64,000 nucleotides of DNA from Intrasporangium flavum (GCF_001956915.1 NZ_MLJO01000017.1:1-64000); one strand, 5' to 3'; numbered from the stretch's first letter, positions 8,491 to 17,733 are shown. Numbers and translations are program-made. The notes: generated from the letters alone by a model not told the origin.

Positions 8491-8596
8491 CTGAGATACC
8501 GACTTCCTTCGCCGGTGCTAACCGGAGCAGGTTCGAGGGTCTGCGGCTCCGCCCTCCGGGCTGCCGCACTCTCAGCGCGTTCGCGCTCCCCTGTCG
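8491..8596 (-). promoter_or_regulatory. TPP (thiamine diphosphate) riboswitch
   Basis: Read on the minus strand, the region contains the thi-box landmarks in order: GGGG after the 5' stem, CTGAGAGTGCGG, a variable P3 extension, GACCCTCGAACCTG and CACCGGCGAAGGAAG. These are the two TPP-sensing arms. The 72 bases to the ykoE start contain CTCCC at the far end that can pair with the GGGAG ribosome-binding site, and there is no U-run. Translational control by hiding the ribosome-binding site is therefore more likely than transcription termination. The aptamer is clear; the platform mechanism is inferred. Confidence 0.92.
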
Positions 8597-8667
8597 TATG
8601 GGTGTGGGTGGTGCTGTTCAGTTGTCGGGGGTGACTCTACCCCCGACGCCGTGGGTACAGTCACGCC

Positions 8668-9144
8668 ATGGCACGCAGTGGAAAGCAGAGCGCGAAGAAG
8701 GCCAAGGGGGCGGCCTCCCGGGCCGCTGCGAAGGCGGACGACGCGACCACCCAGCACACCGGTGCGGGCAACGCGATGTGGAAGCTGCTGAGCGTCGGCA
8801 CCACGCTCGTGGCGACCAAGCTGGCCACCGACGCCGCCCAGAAGGGCTGGAAGCTGGCCACCGGCCGCAACGTGCCGGTCAAGGGCGACTACGAGCGCGA
8901 GAAGACCCGCGACGTCATCCTCTTCACGGCGATCTCGTCGATGGCCGTGGCCGCCGCGCGCGTCGCCGCCGAGCGGGGGGCCGCGACGTACTACCGCCGG
9001 TCCACCGGCCACCTGCCCAAGGCCCTCGAGGACGACCAGGTCAAGCCCGAGGACAAGAAGACCGCCAAGAAGCTCGCCAAGGCCAAGCACAAGGCCGAGA
9101 AGGCCACCCAGAAGGCCATCGACAAGGCCACCGGCAACGGCTGA
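8668..9144 (+). CDS. DUF4235 domain membrane protein
   Basis: A 158-residue protein with a Lys/Ala-rich N-terminus, then a DUF4235 core (MWKLLSVGTTLVATKLATDAAQKGWKLATGR) with two membrane helices at about residues 32-52 and 88-112, and a very basic C-terminal tail of alternating Ala/Lys. The tail resembles histone-H1-like or nucleic-acid-binding extensions. The ATG at 8668 is preceded six bases earlier by TACAGT, giving a probable leaderless transcript divergent from the TPP riboswitch. The function of DUF4235 is unknown. Confidence 0.85.
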   Translation: MARSGKQSAKKAKGAASRAAAKADDATTQHTGAGNAMWKLLSVGTTLVATKLATDAAQKGWKLATGRNVPVKGDYEREKTRDVILFTAISSMAVAAARVAAERGAATYYRRSTGHLPKALEDDQVKPEDKKTAKKLAKAKHKAEKATQKAIDKATGNG

Positions 9145-9173
9145 GGGCGGGGCTGCTCGGGACGGGCCGCCCT
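9144..9173. terminator. bidirectional hairpin between convergent genes
   Basis: AGGGCGG at 9144-9150 pairs with CCGCCCT at 9167-9173, with a 16-base loop, between the DUF4235 stop and the response-regulator stop. Its position between convergent genes fits a shared terminator. There is no T-run. Confidence 0.5.
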
Positions 9174-9894
9174 ACGCGTCGCCGACGCGGACGAGCCCGG
9201 TCTCGTAGGCCAGCACGACCATCTGGACGCGGTCGCGCAGGCCGAGCTTGGCCAGGATCCGGCCGATGTGCGTCTTGACGGTCGCCTCGGCGAGGAAGAA
9301 CGACGCGGCGATCTCGGTGTTGTTCAGGCCGCGGCCCACCGCGACGAGCACCTCGCGCTCGCGGTCGGTCAGCACGTCGAGGCGCTCGATCCCGTCGGGC
9401 CGCCCCGGCTCGTCGAGGGCCGGCAGGAAGCGGTCGAGGAGGCGACGCGTCGGGCCGGGGGCGACGACGGCGTCGCCGGTGCGCACGGCGCGGATCGCCG
9501 AGAGCAGCTCGGCCGGGCCGGCGTCCTTGAGCAGGAACCCGGCCGCGCCGGCCCGGAGGGCGGCGAGGACGTACTCGTCGAGGTCGAACGTCGTGAGCAC
9601 GAGGACCCGCGGCCCGAAACCCCCTGCGGCGGAGGCGTTCTCGACGATCCGCCGGGTGGCCTCGATGCCGTCGAGGCGCGGCATCCGGATGTCCATGAGC
9701 ACGACGTCGACGTCGCGACCGGGCAGCAGGTCGAGCGCGGCCTGGCCGTCGCCGGCCTCGGCGACGACCTCGACGTCGGGCTCGGCGTCGAGGACCATCC
9801 GGAAGCCGGCCCGCACGAGCGCCTGGTCGTCGACGATCATGACCCGGACCGGGCCGGCGGGAGCCGGCGGCTCGAGGGTGGCGGGGATGGTCAT
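9172..9894 (-). CDS. NarL/LuxR-family response regulator
   Basis: A 240-residue two-component regulator. The receiver domain (about residues 17-135) has the acidic pair in MIVDDQ, phospho-acceptor D68 in VVLMDIRMPRLDG and the switch lysine in GFLLKDAGP. The C-terminal LuxR helix-turn-helix (about 170-232) carries LTDREREVLVAVGRGLNNTEIAASFFLAEATVKTHIGRILAKLGLRDR. Its ATG overlaps the stop of the upstream histidine kinase (ATGA), so the pair is translationally coupled. The signal and target genes cannot be deduced. Confidence 0.93.
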   Translation of the reverse strand: MTIPATLEPPAPAGPVRVMIVDDQALVRAGFRMVLDAEPDVEVVAEAGDGQAALDLLPGRDVDVVLMDIRMPRLDGIEATRRIVENASAAGGFGPRVLVLTTFDLDEYVLAALRAGAAGFLLKDAGPAELLSAIRAVRTGDAVVAPGPTRRLLDRFLPALDEPGRPDGIERLDVLTDREREVLVAVGRGLNNTEIAASFFLAEATVKTHIGRILAKLGLRDRVQMVVLAYETGLVRVGDA

Positions 9895-11192
9895 CGGGTC
9901 CTCTCGTCGACGGCGTTCGCGGTCGGGTCGTGCGTCGGGACCGCGCGGGTGGGCGTCAGCGTGACCGGCACGGTGGGGTCAGTCGGCGGTCCTGCCGGGG
10001 GCACGGCGGGCTGGGGCGGCACCGGGATCGTCGCGAGCACCTCGAACCCGCGGACCCCGCGCGGCCCCGCGGTCAGCGTGCCGTCGTGGACCGCGACGCG
10101 CTCGCGCATGCCGGCGAGGCCGTGGCCCCGGCCGTCGTCGGCGCTCGCCGCCCCGACGCCGTCGTCGGTGACCCGCACGCGCAGCCGCCCGTCCTGCTGG
10201 ACGACCTCCACGACGGCCTGCGCGCCCGGGCCGGCGTGCTTGATGACGTTGGTCAGCCCCTCCTGCACGACCCGGTAGGCGGCGAGGTCGAGCGCGACCG
10301 GTCGGGACACGTCGGTGCCCCGGACGCTGAGGGTGACCGGCACGCCGGCGGCGCGGACGCCCGCGACGAGGTCGTCGAGCTGGTCGAGGCCGCCCGTCGG
10401 CGCGAGCTCGGCGCCGGACTCGGGGTCGCGGAGCACGCCGACGAGGCGGCGGGTCTCGCCGAGGGCGTCGCGAGCCGTCGCGGCGATCGTCTCGAGGGTG
10501 CGGGTGGCCTGCTCGAGGGCTCCCTCGGGCCGGCGCGTCGCGGCGTAGCCGGCGCCGTCGGCCTGCACGACGATGACCGACAGCGCGTGGGCGACGACGT
10601 CGTGCATCTCGCGGGCGATGGCGGCGCGCTCCTGCTGGGCGGCCAGGCGCAGCTCCTGCTCGCGCTCGCGCTCGACGCGCTCGGCGCGGTCCTGCAGGTC
10701 GGCCAGGCGCTGGAGCCGGGCCCGCTTGAGGTCGCCCAGGGTGTAGGCCGACAGGGCCGCCGTGGCACACGCGACGAAGGTGAAGACGACCGCCACGACG
10801 TCGGGCGAGCGGTCGACCTCGCCGGTGAAGCGCATCGCGGCGATGGCCGCCCCGAGGGCCGCCACGCCGAGGCCCGCCCACCGCACCCGGCGGCGCCGCT
10901 CGTACGCGGCCAGCGAGTAGAGGGCGACGAGGAAGGCGAGGTCGCCGAAGAGGATGTTCGACTCGGGGATCGTGCGCAGGGCGAGCCCGACGCTGACGAC
11001 GCCGAAGGCGAGGGCCGGACGCCGGCGGCGCACGACGAGGGCGAGGTTCGGCAGCCCGAGGAGCGCCCAGTACACCGACGAGCTGCTCGCGCCGAGCACG
11101 AGCGTGCCCGCACCGGCGAAGAAGAGGGCGAGGGGCACGTCGAGCAGGAGGGGACGCCGCTGCAGCCAGTCGTACACGGACCCCTCCCTCAT
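9891..11192 (-). CDS. sensor histidine kinase, NarL-pair type (HisKA_3)
   Basis: A 433-residue membrane kinase. Five or six N-terminal helices (about residues 15-155) form the sensor. A short coiled coil leads to the HisKA_3 box ERAAIAREMHDVVAHALSVI, with phospho-accepting H197. The ATPase domain has VVQEGLTNVIKHA (N box), TDDGVG and GHGLAGMRERV. The ATG at 11192 is chosen over the frame opening at 11234 because TAGGCT lies seven bases upstream (minus-strand 11205-11200). It is the first gene of the operon and is followed by its response regulator. Confidence 0.92.
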   Translation of the reverse strand: MREGSVYDWLQRRPLLLDVPLALFFAGAGTLVLGASSSSVYWALLGLPNLALVVRRRRPALAFGVVSVGLALRTIPESNILFGDLAFLVALYSLAAYERRRRVRWAGLGVAALGAAIAAMRFTGEVDRSPDVVAVVFTFVACATAALSAYTLGDLKRARLQRLADLQDRAERVEREREQELRLAAQQERAAIAREMHDVVAHALSVIVVQADGAGYAATRRPEGALEQATRTLETIAATARDALGETRRLVGVLRDPESGAELAPTGGLDQLDDLVAGVRAAGVPVTLSVRGTDVSRPVALDLAAYRVVQEGLTNVIKHAGPGAQAVVEVVQQDGRLRVRVTDDGVGAASADDGRGHGLAGMRERVAVHDGTLTAGPRGVRGFEVLATIPVPPQPAVPPAGPPTDPTVPVTLTPTRAVPTHDPTANAVDERTR

Positions 11193-11264
11193 GGCTCGGA
11201 GCCTAGGCGAGCCACGGGCCCCGGCGCGTCCCACCGTGGTCGCACCGGCGTCGGGGCGGGGTGC

Positions 11265-11285
11265 GACCGGGGTCCGACCCCGGTC
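11265..11285. repeat. inverted repeat in the kinase/RNA hydrolase intergenic region
   Basis: GACCGGGG and CCCCGGTC flank a five-base centre (TCCGA) between the divergent kinase and RNA-hydrolase genes. It could be an operator or a small hairpin. The surrounding 200 bases hold both promoters and nothing else recognisable. Confidence 0.35.
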
Positions 11286-11393
11286 CGACGCGGGGTGCGT
11301 GGCGGGGTGCGTCGAGCGTCACGTCGCGGGTCCGCGTCGAGTCGGGGACGCGGGCCCTCCCGCGGCGGACGATGGAGGTGGGAAGGAGACGCC

Positions 11394-12824
11394 ATGGGTG
11401 CTCGGACGCGTGGGCACCGGACCCCGACGCTGACGTTCCTCGGGGCCGCGGGCACGGTGACCGGAAGCATGTTCCTCCTCGAGGCCGCCGGGGAGGCCCG
11501 GGCCGGGCGGGGTGCGGGCTGCCGCGTCCTCGTCGAGTGCGGGCTCTACCAGGGCGAGCGTCGCTGGCGCGAGCTCAACTGGCGCCCGGCGCCGGTCGAC
11601 CCGTCGGGCCTCGACGCCGTGGCCCTGACGCACGCGCACCTCGACCACTGCGGCTACCTGCCGGCGCTCGTGCGCGAGGGCTACCGCGGTCCGGTGCTCG
11701 CGACGTCCGGCACCGCCGAGCTCGCCGCGGTCGTGCTGCGCGACAGCGCCCACCTGCAGGAGGAGGAGGCCGAGTGGGCCCGGAGCAGCGGGTGGTCCAA
11801 GCACGACCCGCCGCTCCCCCTCTACACCGGCGAGGACGCCGAGCGGGCCGTGGCCCTGCTGCGCCCGACCGAGTTCGACACCGCCGTGCCGGTGTCGGCC
11901 GACGGCACGACCCGGCTGCGGTTCGTGCCGGCCGGGCACATCCTCGGGTCCTCGAGCATCCTGCTCGAGAGCGACGCGTCGAGCGTCCTCTTCTCCGGCG
12001 ACCTCGGCCGGCCCACGCACCCGGTCCTGCAGCCGCGGGCCCGGCCGCCGGCGGCGCGCACCGTCGTCGTCGAGTCGACGTACGGCGACCGCGCCCACCC
12101 GCCGGTCGACCCGGGGCACACCGTCATGGCCGAGGCGATCCGTCGGACCGTGGCGCGGGGCGGGTCGGTCGTCATCCCGGCCTTCGCCGTCGACCGCACC
12201 GAGGTGGTGCTCCACGCGCTCGCCGAGCTCGTGGCGTCGGGGGCCGTGCCCGACGTGCCGGTCTGGGTGGACAGCCCGATGGCGCTCGCGGCCCTGCGGA
12301 TCTACCGCGAGGCCTCCCACACCGGGGAGGTGCGCCCCGAGGCGCTCGAGGTGCTGCGCAGCCTCCACAACCTGCGCGAGGCGCGCACGGCCGAGGAGTC
12401 GATCCGGCTCAACACCCCGGGCACCCCGTCGGTCATCGTGTCGGCCTCGGGCATGGCGACCGGTGGGCGCGTCGTGCACCACCTCGCCTCGCTGCTGCCC
12501 CACGCCCGCAACACCGTGCTGCTCACCGGCTACCAGGCCGTCGGCACGCGCGGGCGGGCGCTGCTCGAGGGGGCGCGCGAGCTGAAGATCGGCGGCCGCT
12601 ACGTGCGGGTGCGCGCCGAGGTCGTGTCGCTCGACGACCTGTCGGTGCACGCCGACGCCGACGAGCTGCTCGCCTGGCTGCACGAGCTGCCCGAGGCGCC
12701 GCAGACCGTCCACGTCGTGCACGGCGAGCCCGAGGCCGCCCGCGCCCTGGCCCGACGCGTCCGCGACGAGCTCGACTGCGCCGTGTCGGTCCCCCGCCTC
12801 GGCGAGCGCGTCCTGCTCGACTGA
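11394..12824 (+). CDS. MBL-fold beta-CASP RNA metallo-hydrolase
   Basis: A 476-residue protein of the beta-CASP branch of metallo-beta-lactamases. It starts TLTFLGAAGTVTGSMFLLE, has the metal motif THAHLDHCGYLP, further ligands in PAGHILGSS and FSGDLGRP, the ESTYGDR stretch, the beta-CASP domain around VVIPAFAVDRTEVVL, VSASGMATGGRVVHHL, and the C-terminal SVHADADELLAW. This is the CPSF/YsiA-like group of RNA endo/exonucleases. The ATG at 11394 follows GAAGGAG at a good distance. An arginine-rich out-of-frame ORF overlaps it and is a GC artefact. Confidence 0.9.
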   Translation: MGARTRGHRTPTLTFLGAAGTVTGSMFLLEAAGEARAGRGAGCRVLVECGLYQGERRWRELNWRPAPVDPSGLDAVALTHAHLDHCGYLPALVREGYRGPVLATSGTAELAAVVLRDSAHLQEEEAEWARSSGWSKHDPPLPLYTGEDAERAVALLRPTEFDTAVPVSADGTTRLRFVPAGHILGSSSILLESDASSVLFSGDLGRPTHPVLQPRARPPAARTVVVESTYGDRAHPPVDPGHTVMAEAIRRTVARGGSVVIPAFAVDRTEVVLHALAELVASGAVPDVPVWVDSPMALAALRIYREASHTGEVRPEALEVLRSLHNLREARTAEESIRLNTPGTPSVIVSASGMATGGRVVHHLASLLPHARNTVLLTGYQAVGTRGRALLEGARELKIGGRYVRVRAEVVSLDDLSVHADADELLAWLHELPEAPQTVHVVHGEPEAARALARRVRDELDCAVSVPRLGERVLLD

Positions 12825-12842
12825 CTCTCAGCCGTCCAGGAA

Positions 12843-12912
12843 GACGACCACCATCGACGCTAGCCGGCGCGGTCGTGCACGGGCGTCCGGCCGGACGCGG
12901 TTGGTGGTCGTC
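12843..12912. repeat. intergenic inverted repeat with nested 16-bp palindrome
   Basis: GACGACCACCA at 12843-12853 pairs with TGGTGGTCGTC at 12902-12912. Inside it lies the perfect palindrome GCGTCCGGCCGGACGC at 12883-12898. The element occupies most of the 227-base gap between the RNA hydrolase and the DUF1918 gene. It could end the upstream transcript or be a dispersed palindromic repeat. The rest of the gap holds only the DUF1918 promoter region. Confidence 0.5.
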
Positions 12913-13051
12913 ATCGTGAACGCGTGGACGCGGGACGCCGGTGATCGAGTCCGAACCCTTCCCGCGCGGGGTCCGGTGGTGGTGTGCTGGGAGTGGGCCC
13001 TCCCCGGGCTCCGGTCACGAGCACGCAGGCACTGCACGAGGAGGTGGGCCC

Positions 13052-13255
13052 ATGGACGCCAAGGTGGGCGACCGCATCACGATGGCGGCCGAGCACGTCG
13101 GCCAGACGACGCGGACCGGCGTGATCCGCGAGGTCAAGGGCGAAGGCGGCGGCCCGCCGTACGTCGTCGAGTGGTCCGACGGCCACACCGGGCTCATCCA
13201 CCCCGGCCCGGGGTCCGTCCTCAGGTGCGAGCACCCGGAGGACGCCCCCGGCTGA
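13052..13255 (+). CDS. DUF1918 domain protein
   Basis: A 67-residue soluble protein that is almost entirely a DUF1918 domain: MDAKVGDRITM, then TRTGVIREVKG, GPPYVVEWSDGHTGLIHPGP. It looks like a single small beta-barrel, SH3-like. GAGGAGG precedes the ATG by seven bases. The family is common in actinobacteria and has no assigned function. It converges on hutI. Confidence 0.88.
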   Translation: MDAKVGDRITMAAEHVGQTTRTGVIREVKGEGGGPPYVVEWSDGHTGLIHPGPGSVLRCEHPEDAPG

Positions 13256-13258
13256 TCC

Positions 13259-13284
13259 GGGCCCGACGCGTGGGCCCGACGCGT
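13259..13284. repeat. 13-bp tandem duplication at the hutI stop
   Basis: GGGCCCGACGCGT occurs twice head to tail, and the second copy ends at the first base of the hutI stop triplet (plus-strand TCA). The two GGGCCC boxes can pair with each other to form a hairpin between the convergent DUF1918 and hutI genes. Confidence 0.55.
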
Positions 13285-14489
13285 CAGAGGTCGAGGGCGC
13301 GGACGAGCGGGACGCCGGCGCGGTAGGACAGGTGCAGGTGGCTCGGGCCGTCGACGACCGCGAGCTCGGCGGGCTGCCCGGGCGCGACGCGTCGGTCGAG
13401 TCCCAGCGAGCGTGCCGACACCGCCGTGGCCGCGTGCAGCGCCTCGGCCGGGGTCATCCCCATCTCGCGGACCGCGAGGGCGATGGCGAACGGCATCGAC
13501 GAGGAGTAGCAGGTGCCTGGGTTGCAGTCGGAGGCGAGCGCGACCTCGACCCCGGCGTCGATGAGCCGGCGGGCGTCGGGGTAGGGCGAGCGGGTCGAGA
13601 ACTCGACGCCGGGCAGCAGGGTCGCCACCGTGGTGCCGCGCGCGTCGACGAGGGCCTCGACGTCGGCGTCGGACAGGTACGTGCAGTGGTCGACGCTGGC
13701 CGCGCCGAGCTCGCAGGCGAGCCGGACGCCGGGGCCGTGGCCGAGCTGGTTGCCGTGGACGCGCAGACGCAGGCCGCGGTCGCGCCCGGCCGTGAGCACG
13801 GCTCGCGACTCCTCGCCGTCGAAGGCGTGCGCCGAGTGCGGCTCGCAGAACACGTCGATGCTCTCGGCGAGGGCCGGGCCGCCCTGTGGCGCAACGGCAT
13901 CGAGCATCGCGCCGGTGACGAGGTCGACGTAGCCGGCCCGGTCGGACGCGTACTCCGGCGGCACGACGTGGGCGCCGAGGAACGTCGTGTGCGGGGTGAC
14001 CGCCCGGGCGATGCGCAGCGCCCGCACCTCGTCCTCGAGGGTCAGGCCGTAGCCGCTCTTGATCTCGACCGTCGTCGTGCCCTGGGCGCGCATCTCGGCG
14101 ACCCGGCCCCGCACGAGCGCGAGCAGGTCGGCGTCGGTGGCCGACCGCGTCGCCTCGACGGACACCCGGATGCCGCCGCCGTCGTAGGGCGTGCCGGTCA
14201 TCCGCGCCGCGAACTCGGCCGAGCGGTCGCCGGCGAACACAAGGTGGGTGTGCGAGTCGACGAACCCCGGGATGACGGCGCGGCCACCGAGGTCGCGCGA
14301 CGCGTCGGCCGCCGGCGCGTCGGCAGCTCGGCCGACCCACTCGACCAGCCCGGCGTCCGAGACCACCACCGCGGCGTCGCGGATGATGCCCAGCAGTCGG
14401 TCGCCCGAATCGGCCTGTGCGGCAAGCGAGTCCGAGACCGTGGGGTCGTTCGTCGTCAGCTCGGCGATCCCGGTGAGGAGCAGGCTCAC
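13284..14489 (-). CDS. hutI: imidazolonepropionase HutI
   Basis: A 401-residue amidohydrolase-superfamily enzyme catalysing the third step of histidine breakdown, opening 4-imidazolone-5-propionate to N-formiminoglutamate. The metal site starts with [16 protein letters not shown] (H80, H82). Other HutI marks are [15 protein letters not shown], the [11 protein letters not shown] segment, [20 protein letters not shown] and the metal aspartate in [18 protein letters not shown]. The ATG overlaps the hutF stop (ATGA), so hutF and hutI are coupled. The length is normal for the family. Confidence 0.95.
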   Translation of the reverse strand: MSLLLTGIAELTTNDPTVSDSLAAQADSGDRLLGIIRDAAVVVSDAGLVEWVGRAADAPAADASRDLGGRAVIPGFVDSHTHLVFAGDRSAEFAARMTGTPYDGGGIRVSVEATRSATDADLLALVRGRVAEMRAQGTTTVEIKSGYGLTLEDEVRALRIARAVTPHTTFLGAHVVPPEYASDRAGYVDLVTGAMLDAVAPQGGPALAESIDVFCEPHSAHAFDGEESRAVLTAGRDRGLRLRVHGNQLGHGPGVRLACELGAASVDHCTYLSDADVEALVDARGTTVATLLPGVEFSTRSPYPDARRLIDAGVEVALASDCNPGTCYSSSMPFAIALAVREMGMTPAEALHAATAVSARSLGLDRRVAPGQPAELAVVDGPSHLHLSYRAGVPLVRALDL

Positions 14490-15844
14490 GCGTGCACACC
14501 ACCGTGGACGCCGCTGGGCACCCCGGCGCTGAGCCGCTCGATGGCGCCGCCGAGCAGCCGGCCGACGTCGCCGATGCGGTGGTGCCCGTCATTGACGACG
14601 ACCTCGCCGCCGACGACGACCGTCGACACGTCGGAGGCCGCGCACGAGTAGATGATCTGGTCGTGGTTGGACCCGGCCGTGTTGACCGTGTCGGTGCGCA
14701 CCGTGACGAAGTCGGCGAGGGCGCCCTTGCTCAGGTGGCCGCCGTCGGACCAGCCGAGGGCCCGGTAGCCGTTGAACGAGGCGGCGAGGAGCAGGTCGTT
14801 GGCCGAGAACCGGTCGCGCTCGTTGGTCAGGAGCCGCTCGTGCATCTCGATGCCGCGCAGCTCGACGAAGGGGTCGATGATGACGTTCTGGTCCGAGCCG
14901 AGCGAGATCGGGCTGCCGGCGTCGTGCAGCGCCCGCGACATCCCGAGGCCGTCGGCGAGGTCGCGCTCGGTCGTCGGGCAGATGCAGGCGCCCGTGCCGG
15001 TGCCGCCGAGCAGGTCGATGTCGTGCTCGGTCAGGTGCGTCGCGTGGATGCTCGTGAGGTCGGGGCCGAGCGCCCCGGCGCCGTCGAGCAGCTCGGTGGG
15101 CGTGCAGCCGTAGTACATCTGGCAGGCGAGGTTCTCCCCCGGCTGCTCGGACAGGTGCACGTGCAGCGGCAGGTCGCCGGCCGCCTCGACGACCTTGGGC
15201 AGGTCCTCGCGGCGCACGGCGCGCACCGAGTGGATCGCGGCGCCGAGCCGGACCCGGTCGGTCGGGGCGGGGCGCGAGGCCATCCGCTCGGCCCACGCGT
15301 CGACGGTGCCGTCACTGAACCGCAGCTGCCCGGGGTGCAGCTCGACGTGACCGCCGCCGTTGAGGCCGCCCTCGAGGTAGCACGTGTCGAGGAGCGTGAG
15401 GCGGATGCCGGCCTCCTCGGCGGCCTGGCGCACGGCCAGGCCCATCGCGTTGGGGTCGCGGTAGGGGTGGCCGCCCGGCCGGTGGTGCACGTAGTGGAAC
15501 TCGCCGACGACGGTGAACCCGGCCTGCACCATCTCGGCGAACACGGCCCGCGCGAGCGTGAAGTAGGTGTCGGGGTTGAGCTTCTCGGCCGCGGCGTACA
15601 TCTGCTCGCGCCAGCTCCAGAAGTTGCCGCCGCCTCCGTTGACGCGTCCGCGCAGCGCCCGGTGGAAGGCGTGGCTGTGGGTGTTGGCCATGCCGGGCAG
15701 GGTGACGCCCGCGAGCCGCACGTCGCCCGGTTCGGGGTCGGCGTCGACGAGGACCTCCTTGAAGTAGCCGTCGGCGGTGACCAGCCTGACACGGTGGGCG
15801 AAACCGCCTGTCAGCCAAGCACTCTCGCACCAGAACGAAGTCAT
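14486..15844 (-). CDS. hutF: formimidoylglutamate deiminase HutF
   Basis: A 452-residue amidohydrolase matching HutF, which converts N-formimino-L-glutamate to N-formyl-L-glutamate and ammonia. Landmarks are [19 protein letters not shown] (H56, H58), [22 protein letters not shown], the catalytic region [36 protein letters not shown] and [21 protein letters not shown]. HutF rather than HutG-type formiminoglutamase chemistry means an N-formylglutamate amidohydrolase is needed next. The ATG at 15844 overlaps the stop of the upstream M20 hydrolase. Confidence 0.94.
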   Translation of the reverse strand: MTSFWCESAWLTGGFAHRVRLVTADGYFKEVLVDADPEPGDVRLAGVTLPGMANTHSHAFHRALRGRVNGGGGNFWSWREQMYAAAEKLNPDTYFTLARAVFAEMVQAGFTVVGEFHYVHHRPGGHPYRDPNAMGLAVRQAAEEAGIRLTLLDTCYLEGGLNGGGHVELHPGQLRFSDGTVDAWAERMASRPAPTDRVRLGAAIHSVRAVRREDLPKVVEAAGDLPLHVHLSEQPGENLACQMYYGCTPTELLDGAGALGPDLTSIHATHLTEHDIDLLGGTGTGACICPTTERDLADGLGMSRALHDAGSPISLGSDQNVIIDPFVELRGIEMHERLLTNERDRFSANDLLLAASFNGYRALGWSDGGHLSKGALADFVTVRTDTVNTAGSNHDQIIYSCAASDVSTVVVGGEVVVNDGHHRIGDVGRLLGGAIERLSAGVPSGVHGGVHA

Positions 15845-17082
15845 CGAGGGGTGTCCTTCCGGGTGGTGAGGGCAGAGACCACGGCCGTGAGGGCGCTGAC
15901 GCCGTGGTGGCAGTCGTCGAGGTACGCGGACTCCTTCGGCGAGTGCGACACCCCGGTCGGGTTGCGCACGAACAGCATCGCCGAGGGGACGCCGTGGGTG
16001 GCGAGGATGCCCGCGTCGTGGCCGGCGCCGGTGCCGAGCAGGGGCGCGTCGGGCAGCACGGCCCGCAGCTCGTCGACGAGGCCTGCGTCGAAGGTCGTCG
16101 GCGGCGTCCACGACTCGATGGTCGTCTCGCCGCCGGTGCGCATGGCGTCGGCGCCGACGGCCTCGACGACCGCGCGCACCGCGTGCTCGGAGCGGCCACG
16201 GGCGTCGAGCCAGGCCGTGACGTGGCTCGGGACGGCGTTGACCCCACCGGGCTCGACGACGAGCTTGCCGACCGTGGCGACGCAGCCGAGCGCCGTCGCG
16301 TAGGAGCGGGCGGCGTGCACGACGTCGGCGAGGGCGATCATCGCGTCGCGGCGGTCCTCGAGGCGGGTGGTGCCGGCGTGGTTGGCCTCGCCGGGCAGGT
16401 CGATGCGCCAGCGGCCGTGCGGCCAGATGTCGGTGCCGATGGCCACGGCGCGCGCGTCGTCGGAGAGGTCGTCGGTGCCGTCGGGGGCGAGGGCGAGCGC
16501 CTTGCCCTGCTCGATGTGCAGCTCGACGAACCGGCCCACGCGGCGCACCGCCTCGGGGTCGGGCCCCATGGCGGCGGGGTCGCGGCCGGCCTTCTGCCAG
16601 GCCTCGGCCATCGTGACGCCGTCGCCGTCGGCGAGCCCGCGGGCGCGGTCGGCGTCGAGCTCGCCGGTGATGAGGCGCGAGCCGGCGCAGGCGACCCCGA
16701 AGCGGGCACCCTCCTCGTCGACGAAGTTGACGACGCCGAGGGGCACGTCGGGCTTCTCGACGCCGGCCGCCCGCAGGTCGTCGACCACGGCGAGGGCGCT
16801 GACGACCCCGAGCGGGCCGTCGAAGGCGCCGCCGTCGGGCACCGAGTCGAGGTGCGAGCCGATGACGACGCCCGGCGTCGTGTCGGGGTCGCCCCACCAG
16901 GCCCACTGGTTGCCGGCGCGGTCCTCGACGACCGCGAGCCCGCGGGCCCGGCACTCGGCCGCGAACCACTCGCGCAGGTCGTCGTCGGTGCGGGTCCACG
17001 CGTAGCGCCGGTACCCGCCTGTGCCGTCATGTCGGCCCACCGGCTGGAGGTCGGCCCACATCCGGTCGAAGCTCGTCGTCAC
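15841..17082 (-). CDS. M20-family amidohydrolase (allantoate amidohydrolase-like) in the hut operon
   Basis: A 413-residue di-zinc amidohydrolase of the allantoate/N-carbamoyl-amino-acid type. Metal-site residues visible are H77 and D79 in VVIGSHLDSVPDGGAFDG, D88, and E123/E124 in NFVDEEGARFG, then FVELHIEQGKAL and the dimerisation-domain GEANHAGTTRLEDRRDA. The C-terminal metal histidine is in GVSHSPKESAYL. No allantoin genes are nearby; it leads the hutF-hutI operon, and no HutG is visible. It is therefore a good candidate for N-formylglutamate amidohydrolase. The fold is certain, the substrate is inferred. Confidence 0.85.
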   Translation of the reverse strand: MTTSFDRMWADLQPVGRHDGTGGYRRYAWTRTDDDLREWFAAECRARGLAVVEDRAGNQWAWWGDPDTTPGVVIGSHLDSVPDGGAFDGPLGVVSALAVVDDLRAAGVEKPDVPLGVVNFVDEEGARFGVACAGSRLITGELDADRARGLADGDGVTMAEAWQKAGRDPAAMGPDPEAVRRVGRFVELHIEQGKALALAPDGTDDLSDDARAVAIGTDIWPHGRWRIDLPGEANHAGTTRLEDRRDAMIALADVVHAARSYATALGCVATVGKLVVEPGGVNAVPSHVTAWLDARGRSEHAVRAVVEAVGADAMRTGGETTIESWTPPTTFDAGLVDELRAVLPDAPLLGTGAGHDAGILATHGVPSAMLFVRNPTGVSHSPKESAYLDDCHHGVSALTAVVSALTTRKDTPR

Positions 17083-17120
17083 CTCGTCACCTCGTCATTC
17101 CTGCCTCGGTCCTGCATCGC

Positions 17121-17135
17121 CGGTGCCGTGCACCG
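17121..17135. repeat. small palindrome between the M20 hydrolase and YbaK genes
   Basis: CGGTGC, loop CGT, GCACCG lies in the 77-base divergent region upstream of the M20 hydrolase operon, next to a triple CGTCACCT-like direct repeat. It may be an operator for the second hut operon, but it does not resemble the palindrome upstream of hutH. Confidence 0.3.
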
Positions 17136-17159
17136 ACCCGCGAACCTAGGCTGTCGAAC

Positions 17160-17705
17160 ATGTCCCCCGACGCCGCACCAGACACCCCTGACCGTGATGA
17201 CACCGCCGAGCGTAGTGAGTCCGGGGAGATCCGCACGCCAGCGGTCGACGCCGCGCGTGCCGCGGGCATCGAGTTCACGGCGACGCGGCACGGCCGGGTG
17301 CGCAGCCTCGAGGAGGCGGCCGCCGCCCGGGGCATCGAGCCGCGCGACCTCATCAAGACCCTCGTGGTGCGCCGGGCCGAGGACGACCACGTGTTCGTGC
17401 TCGTCCCGGGCGACCGAACGTTCTCGTGGGCCAAGGTGCGCGCCCTGCTCGGCACCAACCGCATCTCGATGCCCGACGCCGACGCCGCGAGGGCCGTGAC
17501 CGGCTACGAGCGCGGCACCATCACCCCGTTCGGGTCGGCCACGCCGCTGCCGGTCATCGCCGACAGCCACCTCGTCGGGCGCCGCATCTCGATCGGCGGC
17601 GGCGCGCACGGCGTCGGGCTGACCCTCGCCGGCGACGACGTCATCCGCGTCTTCGGGGCGACCGTGGCCGACATCTCCGACGAGGAGGTCCGCAAGGACC
17701 GCTGA
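17160..17705 (+). CDS. YbaK/EbsC family aminoacyl-tRNA deacylase
   Basis: A 181-residue protein with a disordered acidic N-terminus of about 25 residues and a YbaK/ProX editing domain. The conserved lysine K66 is in [10 protein letters not shown], followed by [40 protein letters not shown] and [14 protein letters not shown]. The family hydrolyses mischarged tRNA, typically Cys-tRNA(Pro). The ATG at 17160 has TAGGCT seven bases upstream, indicating a leaderless transcript. Together with the next gene it interrupts the hut cluster on the opposite strand. Confidence 0.88.
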   Translation: MSPDAAPDTPDRDDTAERSESGEIRTPAVDAARAAGIEFTATRHGRVRSLEEAAAARGIEPRDLIKTLVVRRAEDDHVFVLVPGDRTFSWAKVRALLGTNRISMPDADAARAVTGYERGTITPFGSATPLPVIADSHLVGRRISIGGGAHGVGLTLAGDDVIRVFGATVADISDEEVRKDR

Positions 17706-17733
17706 GGCAGGCATCGGGGCGCAGACTGGCCCC

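Noticed and set aside
9930..11393. Plus-strand extension of the RNA hydrolase frame to 964 codons
   Set aside because: The upstream part is antisense to the histidine kinase and shows no homology, while GAAGGAG directly precedes the ATG at 11394.
15841..17082. Purine (allantoin) catabolism role for the M20 hydrolase
   Set aside because: The family name suggests allantoate, but all coupled genes belong to histidine degradation and no other purine genes are in the window.
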